Shown: positions 23,857-29,232 of the stretch, piece after piece
Layout: the number at the start of each line of letters is the position of its first letter
How positions within the stretch are numbered: the first letter of the stretch is position 1
Origin: a virus
Strand: one strand, 5' to 3'
DNA: 35,542 nucleotides
IMG/VR virus record: IMGVR_UViG_3300046538_000115
Coordinates: 1-35,542 of that record
Made by a program: the position numbers and the translations under genes
The notes under the pieces: generated by a model
The model's database searches: none
Told to the model about the DNA's origin: nothing
Seen by the model: the letters and a program-made list of their open reading frames with translations, nothing else

Positions 23857-24080
23857 GACGGAACCTCCTGGTCAGATTGATCAGGGCCTTGCTTGATCAG
23901 GCGAGCGATGAACAGCAGGACAGCTAGACCGCTGTTGAGTGCCGCATAGGCTCGGGGCGAGAGCTGTTCCTGCCACATCGGCAACAGCTCTAGCTGGGCG
24001 AGTCCCAACAGAGCAATCAGGACACCAATCTGGACGCTGTAGAGCTTGTAGCAGCAACGCCATCCACAGATCACCTTCAT
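23853..24080 (-). CDS. Putative holin
   Basis: 75-aa protein with two predicted membrane segments (about 16-34 and 48-63) and a charged C-terminus, located directly after the endolysin gene with a four-base overlap. Size, topology and position fit a class II holin that permeabilises the inner membrane at lysis time. It resembles small holin-like proteins of Pseudomonas phages with SPRAYAALNSG between the helices. No functional motif is diagnostic. Confidence 0.78.
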   Translation of the reverse strand: MKVICGWRCCYKLYSVQIGVLIALLGLAQLELLPMWQEQLSPRAYAALNSGLAVLLFIARLIKQGPDQSDQEVPS

Positions 24081-24574
24081 GCTGGCACCTCACCTTTGCC
24101 ATGCACGATGCCGCGCTCGACGCCGGCCAGGGCCAGACCATCGGCGATGACCGACTCGCCGTACCATTGGCCACCGGGCAACGGCCCTGGGCCGTTTTCG
24201 TGGCGGATGATCGCCAGCACCAGGGCGCGCATAGTGTCGTAGCTGTAGACGTCCAGGCCTTCGTGATCAGGGGCAACGCCCAGGACGCGGGCGACGGTGA
24301 GCGTATAAGCCTCGGTGTTGTTTTCAGAGGCTGGCGCCCAGCGCTCGATGATCTCGCGAACGCTGTCGATCCGGCTGCCATCGGCGGCCAAGCGTTTGTC
24401 CTGGTAGGTGATCAGTACACGGGCAATTGCCCGGATACCCCAGCGCGGGGCGTTGAACTGGACGAAGTTTTTATCGGACTGCGCAACAGCCATGCCTTGC
24501 CAGCGGGTGCCTTTGGCGTGGCGGATGTTGCCGGGGTTGAAGTTGCGGATACCGCGAGGGGATTCGGGTCGCAT
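24077..24574 (-). CDS. Endolysin / lysozyme-like peptidoglycan hydrolase
   Basis: 165-aa protein of the type annotated as structural protein P5 or lysozyme-like in Pseudomonas phages; it starts GIRNFNPGNIRHAKGTRWQG, the NPGNI pattern of these muralytic enzymes, and has ALVLAIIRHENG near the end. It should cleave peptidoglycan at lysis. The ATG at 24574 has AGGAGG six bases upstream; an upstream in-frame start at 24625 lacks such a site. It is the first gene of block 1, 84 bases below late element D. No signal peptide is evident, so it needs the holin for export. Confidence 0.82.
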   Translation of the reverse strand: MRPESPRGIRNFNPGNIRHAKGTRWQGMAVAQSDKNFVQFNAPRWGIRAIARVLITYQDKRLAADGSRIDSVREIIERWAPASENNTEAYTLTVARVLGVAPDHEGLDVYSYDTMRALVLAIIRHENGPGPLPGGQWYGESVIADGLALAGVERGIVHGKGEVPA

Positions 24575-24622
24575 CGGACGCCTCCTGTTATGGCGCCGTA
24601 CTTTTCGGGCGCCAGAAATACA

Positions 24623-24646
24623 CACGCCGCCATCATGGGCGGCGTG
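24623..24646. other. 9-bp hairpin in the leader of the lysis block
   Basis: CACGCCGCC (24623-24631) and GGCGGCGTG (24638-24646) form a perfect stem with a 6-nt loop. It lies between late element D and the endolysin ATG, so it would be in the 5' leader of the lysis transcript. No T-run follows on the minus strand. Confidence 0.5.
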
Positions 24647-24657
24647 GTACAGGAGGG

Positions 24658-24678
24658 CTTTTAATCGAGTTTAAAGAG
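24658..24678 (-). promoter_or_regulatory. Late element D
   Basis: Fourth identical 21-bp element. It separates the lysogeny cluster from the lysis/packaging block and lies where Mu has the C-dependent lys promoter. Its position supports a switch-controlled late promoter that is silent in the lysogen, while the repressor transcript ends shortly upstream. Confidence 0.74.
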
Positions 24679-24712
24679 ATTGCTAGTCAGGTAATTCTTA
24701 GCTTTCGTTCAA

Positions 24713-25105
24713 CTAAGCCCAGCCTCGGCTGTGTTGAAAGATTTCTACGTGGGCGATGCTTTGCCGGTATGCATATACCAGCCGACCATACTTTTTTTGG
24801 ATTGGCATGAAGAAGAAGTACGGCACCAGAATCCCTAGAAAGATGGTTGTCACAAGGACGATTGAAGACGCAAAAGCGATTCCGGAAAACAGCTCTATGA
24901 GGAACGTCAAAGCGCCTAAGACCATCCAACCTACGATGGGATTGAATATCATTTTTTTACGAGCATCTGCCAGACGTTCGCGCAGATGAATGAGTAGCTC
25001 AGTCACTTCCTCGCGACTTCGGCTAGTCAGATCATCCAGGCCATAGTTATTGATATTGCCGCCAGCCACTTGCCCGACATCGCCATTGAATGACTGATTT
25101 CCCAT
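24713..25105 (-). CDS. Two-helix membrane protein with FxGxVGQ motif
   Basis: 130-aa protein of unknown function. Residues 6-20 (FNGDVGQVAGGNINN) carry the motif shared with the two genes at the top of this cluster. A helical charged region (about 30-50) leads to two membrane segments (about 52-72 and 78-100). The motif end would be cytoplasmic if the helices form a hairpin. AAGGA lies seven bases before the ATG. It is the last gene of the presumed repressor operon, a good position for a lysogenic conversion or superinfection exclusion factor; that role is inferred. Confidence 0.75.
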   Translation of the reverse strand: MGNQSFNGDVGQVAGGNINNYGLDDLTSRSREEVTELLIHLRERLADARKKMIFNPIVGWMVLGALTFLIELFSGIAFASSIVLVTTIFLGILVPYFFFMPIQKKYGRLVYAYRQSIAHVEIFQHSRGWA

Positions 25106-25204
25106 ACTTACATCCTTCGTTTGTTTGGCTGCCGCATTTCAATCATAGCCTTAACCGGCTCAGGAGCTGCCGGTTTAATCCAATGTTCAGAACCCACGCT
25201 TGAG

Positions 25205-25762
25205 TCAGCTTTTGCAGTGGGCTGGCTTGGGGTTCGCAATGACTTCTTTTGTCTCAGGATCGACAGTAAAGACAGTGAGGCACTCTCGACCACCACCAAA
25301 TTTTTTCTTCAGCTCCGCATCGCTTTCAGCATCCGCCTTCGCTGAAATTACAGGATCAGCAGATTGAAGGCAGTCATCTCGCTTTTCCTGATACTCATTC
25401 AGGGCATCTTTAATTGAGCCGGGTATTTTTTCAACACCACCGTTATGAGCTGCAGCCAACTGTGCACTCCACCAGCTACGGGAAAAATTACCAGCTGCAA
25501 AGCAACTGCCAAGTGGCTCAAAGATAGTGTTGCCGAACTGACTTTTCCCTGACTCCACTAGCGAGGAAAAATGCTTGCTGTGAGCACCAATGGCGGCCAG
25601 ATCGCCGCTCTTTAATATGGCAATACCGTCAGTCATTGCTTGGCTGAGGGCGCTCATTTGTTTAGTGGCCTGCTCCAACGACTCAGGGCTTGCCTTCTTG
25701 AAAGGCTCAGCATGAGCAGCTACAGAGATCAGCAACACGAACGTACAAAAAATTCCTTTCAT
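25205..25762 (-). CDS. Secreted protein of unknown function in lysogeny cluster
   Basis: 185-aa protein with a clear Sec signal peptide (MKGIFCTFVLLISVAAHA, cleavage expected after AHA) and so probably periplasmic. The mature part is helical and has cysteines near residues 108, 133, 161 and 183, which might form disulfides. No family recognised. GAGGG lies nine bases before the ATG at 25762 (a TTG at 25765 is an alternative). It is flanked by the two motif-bearing membrane protein genes, which suggests a joint envelope-related role expressed from the prophage. The 99-nt gap after it holds nothing I can name. Confidence 0.75.
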   Translation of the reverse strand: MKGIFCTFVLLISVAAHAEPFKKASPESLEQATKQMSALSQAMTDGIAILKSGDLAAIGAHSKHFSSLVESGKSQFGNTIFEPLGSCFAAGNFSRSWWSAQLAAAHNGGVEKIPGSIKDALNEYQEKRDDCLQSADPVISAKADAESDAELKKKFGGGRECLTVFTVDPETKEVIANPKPAHCKS

Positions 25763-25816
25763 CAATCACGCCCTCTACAAGTTCCCTATTGGCTTTACCC
25801 TGACTCGAAAACTCTC

Positions 25817-26407
25817 TCAGAACCAAATTCTACCGACCAGTACGCCTAAGCAAAACAAAACGGCAGCGTTCTGTTTATGCACGACCAGGAACTCTCTGAT
25901 CGAGATTGCTTTAGGCTCAATTGGAGACGCTTCTGGCTGTTTCATCGGCTGAAAGCGCTGAACAAACTCTAACGTTTGTTGAAGCTGTGGTTTCTGAAGG
26001 TTTATGAGCTGAGTGCGTCCGAAGCTCAACTCACAGAAATTGTTCATCTCAGCCTTCGCATCTTTTTCAGCTACGGCCCGTAACACCTTGCCCACCAACC
26101 GACGTTTATCGGCCTCTTCTTGTAGAAGCTCAAGCCTTGCTTGTATCGCGTTTCGTGCATCGACGAACTGCTCTGCAGTGATCTCGCTGATCGTGGTCAC
26201 TCCAAGTTGAGCGTGAACTCTACGCCAAACATCACGAGGGTCATCACCCAACTCCTCGCACTTTGCGCGTAATTCATGCAGCTCTTTACGCTGAGCAGAT
26301 ACCAGGCTCCGAGTCTCGATCTTGTCAACGAGACTGATGCTGACACCATAGTTATTGATATCGCCCGCCGCCGCTTGGCCTACATCACCATGAAAGTCCT
26401 GACTCAT
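25817..26407 (-). CDS. Tail-anchored protein with FxGxVGQ motif and ORF6C-like segment
   Basis: 196-aa protein. Residues 5-19 (FHGDVGQAAAGDINN) carry the shared motif. Residues about 55-90 (DVWRRVHAQLGVTTISEI...FVDARNAI) resemble the ORF6C/P22-antirepressor C-terminal type of domain. A charged helical part follows, and residues 178-195 form a C-terminal membrane anchor. AGGAG, inside the last codons of the repressor gene, is its ribosome site, so the two are co-translated. A regulator or sensor tethered to the membrane is plausible; function is unknown. Confidence 0.75.
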   Translation of the reverse strand: MSQDFHGDVGQAAAGDINNYGVSISLVDKIETRSLVSAQRKELHELRAKCEELGDDPRDVWRRVHAQLGVTTISEITAEQFVDARNAIQARLELLQEEADKRRLVGKVLRAVAEKDAKAEMNNFCELSFGRTQLINLQKPQLQQTLEFVQRFQPMKQPEASPIEPKAISIREFLVVHKQNAAVLFCLGVLVGRIWF

Positions 26408-26410
26408 GGG

Positions 26411-26827
26411 TTACTCCTTGGATTTCATATCCCCAACATTGAAGGTAACGCCTGACTTGTTGGTGACGTTGCCAGCCACAGACTGGCCCACCGACCCGTG
26501 GAACGTTTGTTTAATTGGGGCAGAGCCAGCTGTGACCGCCGCGATAGCAGCCGCTTTAACTGCTAATGGAGCGGACCTGAATTTCTCAAGCAGCTCTGTT
26601 TCATCTGCGGTGAGTGAACCCGCAGATCTCTCACCAGTAACGATATACAGCGTATCTGCACCGACCTTCGCCAGCGCAGCTAGGTAGTCCGCACCGGGAT
26701 ACCTTTCACCTTGCTCGTACTTCAGCTGAGCAAGCTTCTTGACGCCCCCAATAGCCCCGATAGCTGACTGGCTATAGCCCAGTCGCTCTCGCTCCTCTCT
26801 AAGGCGCTCTCCGATATTCAAAAGCAT
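26411..26827 (-). CDS. c: HTH repressor (Cro/CI family), lysogeny regulator
   Basis: 138-aa protein with an N-terminal XRE-type helix-turn-helix (residues about 5-65; GERLREERERLGYSQSAIGAIGG, then KYEQGERYPGADYLAALAKVGAD). There is no S24 peptidase domain, so RecA-type self-cleavage is unlikely. Residues 109-123 (FHGSVGQSVAGNVTN) match the motif at the N-termini of two downstream membrane proteins. It is divergent from the early operon and probably represses it through the operator region at 26.84-26.86 kb. The absence of a cleavage domain suggests induction through another signal. Confidence 0.85.
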   Translation of the reverse strand: MLLNIGERLREERERLGYSQSAIGAIGGVKKLAQLKYEQGERYPGADYLAALAKVGADTLYIVTGERSAGSLTADETELLEKFRSAPLAVKAAAIAAVTAGSAPIKQTFHGSVGQSVAGNVTNKSGVTFNVGDMKSKE

Positions 26828-26837
26828 TACTCACCAC

Positions 26838-26866
26838 TTGACAGGTATTCTTTTAGATACCATCAT
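26838..26866 (+). promoter_or_regulatory. Candidate early promoter
   Basis: TTGACA (26838-26843) is a perfect -35 box; 17 bases further CATCAT (26861-26866) matches four of six -10 positions. It points rightward to the Ner-like gene and the early operon. The repressor operator lies between the two boxes. Confidence 0.5.
26844..26861. promoter_or_regulatory. Candidate repressor operator
   Basis: GGTAT (26844-26848) and ATACC (26857-26861) are inverted half-sites separated by eight bases, placed in the spacer of the early promoter and 17 bases from the repressor start codon. This is a natural site for the divergent repressor or the Ner-like protein. Confidence 0.5.
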
Positions 26867-26912
26867 GATTGCCACATAACCCAATTATCTTTGCATCACA
26901 GGAGCCACCACC

Positions 26913-27125
26913 ATGGCCACCCATGCCAAAGCCCTAACCGCCGACCAGGTGAAAGAAAACTTCCGTCGAATCGGCAAAACCATTACCCAATGGGCTACCG
27001 AAAACGGTTACACCCGCAACGAGGTTTACCGCGTCCTCAATGGCCAAGCCAAAGCCAACTATGGCAAGGCCCATGACATTGCAGTGAAGCTTGGTCTTAA
27101 GCTCTCCGTAGCGTTGGCAGCGTGA
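26913..27125 (+). CDS. Small HTH regulator (Ner/Cro-like)
   Basis: 70-aa DNA-binding protein, first gene of the early operon. The HTH spans about residues 22-48 (ITQWATENGYTRNEVYRVLNG), followed by KANYGKAHDIAVKLGL. In Mu, Ner is made first and shuts down both repressor and early transcription; position and size fit that role here. AGGAG lies 9 bases before the ATG. The TGA stop is followed by a possible ATG in overlapping frame, but that frame does not look coding. Confidence 0.82.
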   Translation: MATHAKALTADQVKENFRRIGKTITQWATENGYTRNEVYRVLNGQAKANYGKAHDIAVKLGLKLSVALAA

Positions 27126-27149
27126 TGGCTACCATGCAGCGAAAGCTAA

Positions 27150-27386
27150 TCAATGCACCGCAGATCGACGCGCCTCTCGTGCTTCGGCGAGCTGCTCACA
27201 TAGCCATGCCAACGTCTTGGTTGCCTCTGCCTCTATTGACTGCCCAGGCCACCGGACCGACAGCAACGCATGATCAATGTCGCCCGGTGCAACAAACCCT
27301 TGAACTTCAAGAGCAGCCGCTAGGCGTAACCAGCCCTGCGCTAGAGCATTCACTTGTGCTTCAAGTCTCTCAATACGGTCGGTCAT
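27150..27386 (-). CDS. Small coiled-coil protein antisense to early operon
   Basis: 78-aa frame on the minus strand between two plus-strand early genes. Its sequence is strongly protein-like: RIERLEAQVNALAQGWLRLAAALEVQG has heptad leucines, and WPGQSIEAEATKTLAWLCEQLAEAREAR is helical. The opposing plus-strand frame is poor in composition. I think similar small proteins occur in Pseudomonas prophages, but I cannot name a family. Only a weak GAG precedes the ATG. Without it, the 373 bases from 27126 to 27498 would hold only the regulatory repeats near 27440. Confidence 0.55.
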   Translation of the reverse strand: MTDRIERLEAQVNALAQGWLRLAAALEVQGFVAPGDIDHALLSVRWPGQSIEAEATKTLAWLCEQLAEAREARRSAVH

Positions 27387-27422
27387 TTCTCATGTCCATG
27401 TTGGGGAATGTACCCGAAAACA

Positions 27423-27457
27423 TTGCACCTGGAGTAATCCTTTTGCATAGGTGCAAA
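27423..27457. promoter_or_regulatory. Overlapping TGCA palindromes upstream of second regulator
   Basis: TTGCACCT (27423-27430) and AGGTGCAA (27449-27456) are perfect inverted repeats separated by 18 bases. Inside, TTTGCA (27442-27447) and TGCAAA (27452-27457) form a tighter palindrome. They lie 42-76 bases before the next early regulator gene and look like an operator cluster. Confidence 0.5.
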
Positions 27458-27498
27458 TGCCCCGTTTGTTTGGAAGACGCTCTACTGAGGGCCTTCCA

Positions 27499-27978
27499 AT
27501 GAACCGTCGTCGCTGGAAGAACGTCCAACCGACCTCACTTCGCCATGCAATGGAGTTGTGTAAGGACTTCGCAAAGGAAGCGCACAACAAAGGCGTGGAG
27601 CGTATTGCCGATGAGATGGGGGTGGCTGATCACTGGTCGGTTTACAAGTGGCTGCAGACCGGACGTATGCCTGCCAATTTGATCCTTCCTTATGAACGGG
27701 CTTGCGGCTGCGATTACGTTACCCGCTGGATCGCCGCTAGCTCTGGGCGACTGACCATCGCGATGCCGACTGGTCGGCATTGCACTGCTCAAGACACCCA
27801 GGCTCTGCAAGAGCTGCTGACCACTGCTACCGGAAAGTTGTTGGCTTTCTACGCCAACAACTGCGAAGCCGAAGAAACCTTGGCAGCCATTCAGGCCGCG
27901 ATGGAAGGACTCGCCTGGCACCGAGGAAATGTCAACCAAACCCAACAGCCACAACTCGAATTGGGGGGGCAGCCATGA
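27499..27978 (+). CDS. Phage regulatory protein with HTH (CII-like)
   Basis: 159-aa protein. Residues about 10-60 (LRHAMELCKDFAKEAHNKGVERIADEMGVADHWSVYKWLQTG, read in parts) look like an HTH followed by a recognition helix with the phrase VYKWLQTGRMP; CGCDYVTRWIA follows. Similar proteins are annotated as phage regulatory or CII-like. GAGGG seven bases upstream supports the ATG at 27499. The stop overlaps the next start (ATGA). Upstream palindromes suggest regulation separate from the first promoter. Confidence 0.75.
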   Translation: MNRRRWKNVQPTSLRHAMELCKDFAKEAHNKGVERIADEMGVADHWSVYKWLQTGRMPANLILPYERACGCDYVTRWIAASSGRLTIAMPTGRHCTAQDTQALQELLTTATGKLLAFYANNCEAEETLAAIQAAMEGLAWHRGNVNQTQQPQLELGGQP

Positions 27979-28277
27979 GCCGCACCGTCTCAGCCGCCGC
28001 ACGGGTGTTGCGTGTACTCAAGGCCTTGAAGGGCCACACCGTGACCGGGCTTAGCAACACCGAACTGGCCCATTTAACCCAGGACAGCCCCAGCAACATC
28101 ACCCGAGCCATGCAGACCCTGATTGAGGAAGGCCTTGCGGTGAAGCTGGACAACGGCCGGTTCGCTCATTCCGTGGGCGTGCTGCAGATCGCCCAGGCCC
28201 ATGCCGAACACATGGCCCGCCTGACCAACCGCATGCAGGAAATCAACCAGCGCATTGCCGCTGGGTCGATGAACTAA
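27975..28277 (+). CDS. Winged-helix regulator (IclR-type HTH)
   Basis: 100-aa protein whose first 75 residues resemble an isolated IclR N-terminal winged helix: VSAAARVLRVLKALKG, then LSNTELAHLTQDSPSNITRAMQTLIEEGLAV. The effector-binding domain of full-length IclR proteins is absent; the tail is a short helix. It starts in the ATGA overlap with the previous gene. A role in controlling the switch or in aiding transposition is possible. Confidence 0.82.
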   Translation: MSRTVSAAARVLRVLKALKGHTVTGLSNTELAHLTQDSPSNITRAMQTLIEEGLAVKLDNGRFAHSVGVLQIAQAHAEHMARLTNRMQEINQRIAAGSMN

Positions 28278-28287
28278 GGAGAACACC

Positions 28288-29229
28288 ATGGCACGTACCA
28301 AAGCCCCTACTACTGAAGCTATCGAACTACCCGTGTTAGACGGCGAAATGCTGACAGCCAATCAGAATGCGATGGCAACGATGCAAACCACACATAGCGC
28401 CGAACGTGATCTGGTTAATCAGATGCTCGGTCAGATTCAGATGAGTCGGGCGATATCCAAATTTACCGACGTCGTGAGTTTGCAAAAACTGAAGAACATC
28501 AAGGAAAGCAAGATGTACCGGGCTCTTGCGGGGCAAAAGGGGTATGACAGGGAAGGTAATGAAATTGCCGACGTCGGGACTTTTGACGGGTTTTGTCGAG
28601 CACTTGGTACTAGTGCTAGCAAGGTCGATGAGGATCTAAAAAATCTCGATGTGTTCGGTGAAGAAGCTCTTCAGCAATTAACCCAAATCGGGGCCGGGTA
28701 TCGGGATCTGCGCAAATATCGTCGCCTGCCCGAGGACGATAAAACCGCCCTGATCGAAGTAGCCAAAGCCGGTGACAAGGATGCATTTCTGGATCTGGCA
28801 GAAGAGATCATCGCCAAGCACGCCAGGGAAAAAGAAGAGCTGACCCAGCGCCTCGACGAAACCAACGCAGACTACGAAGCGCAAAGCGAAGTTATGGCGA
28901 AGAAAACCACTGAGCTGGATAAGACCAAGCAGGAGCTGGAGAAGACCCGCAAGCGCCTCCAGTCCATGCCTGCGAATGAAGTCGCGAAAGAGCTTCGCCA
29001 GGAAGTCGCAGCGGTCGCCTATGAGGCGGAAGCCAACATTCTCGGCTCACTGCGTGAAGGCTTCGCCAAGCTGGAAGAGCATGCAGCCGAGAGCGGCGAA
29101 GACCACCGCACCTTTAAAGCAGGTCTGATTCGTCAGCTCGAAATCACCCTTGCGGCGGTCCGCAGCGAGTTTCACTTGCCAGAGCATGTAGACGGTGCTC
29201 CGGCCTGGATGAACGCGGCCGAGGCTTAA
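28288..29229 (+). CDS. Coiled-coil early protein of unknown function
   Basis: 313-aa protein. The N-terminal third includes AISKFTDVVSLQKLKNIKESKMYRAL, a middle part has GYRDLRKYRRLPEDDK, and residues about 170-240 form a long charged coiled coil (AREKEELTQRLDETNADYEAQ and following). It lies directly before the transposase with three bases between. Related proteins occur at this place in Pseudomonas transposable phages as far as I recall, with no assigned function. AAGGAG lies six bases before the ATG. Confidence 0.82.
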   Translation: MARTKAPTTEAIELPVLDGEMLTANQNAMATMQTTHSAERDLVNQMLGQIQMSRAISKFTDVVSLQKLKNIKESKMYRALAGQKGYDREGNEIADVGTFDGFCRALGTSASKVDEDLKNLDVFGEEALQQLTQIGAGYRDLRKYRRLPEDDKTALIEVAKAGDKDAFLDLAEEIIAKHAREKEELTQRLDETNADYEAQSEVMAKKTTELDKTKQELEKTRKRLQSMPANEVAKELRQEVAAVAYEAEANILGSLREGFAKLEEHAAESGEDHRTFKAGLIRQLEITLAAVRSEFHLPEHVDGAPAWMNAAEA

Positions 29230-29232
29230 CCC

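Noticed and set aside
4800-24678. The four-copy repeat as an insertion-sequence remnant or CRISPR-like repeat
   Set aside because: Copies are about 6-7 kb apart, all in the same orientation at gene-block borders, with no spacers, no target duplications and no adjacent cas or IS genes.
27122-27502. Plus-strand frame starting in TGATG overlap with the Ner-like gene
   Set aside because: The coupled start is tempting, but the translation has a low-quality composition, while the opposite strand reads as a regular coiled-coil protein. Not fully excluded.
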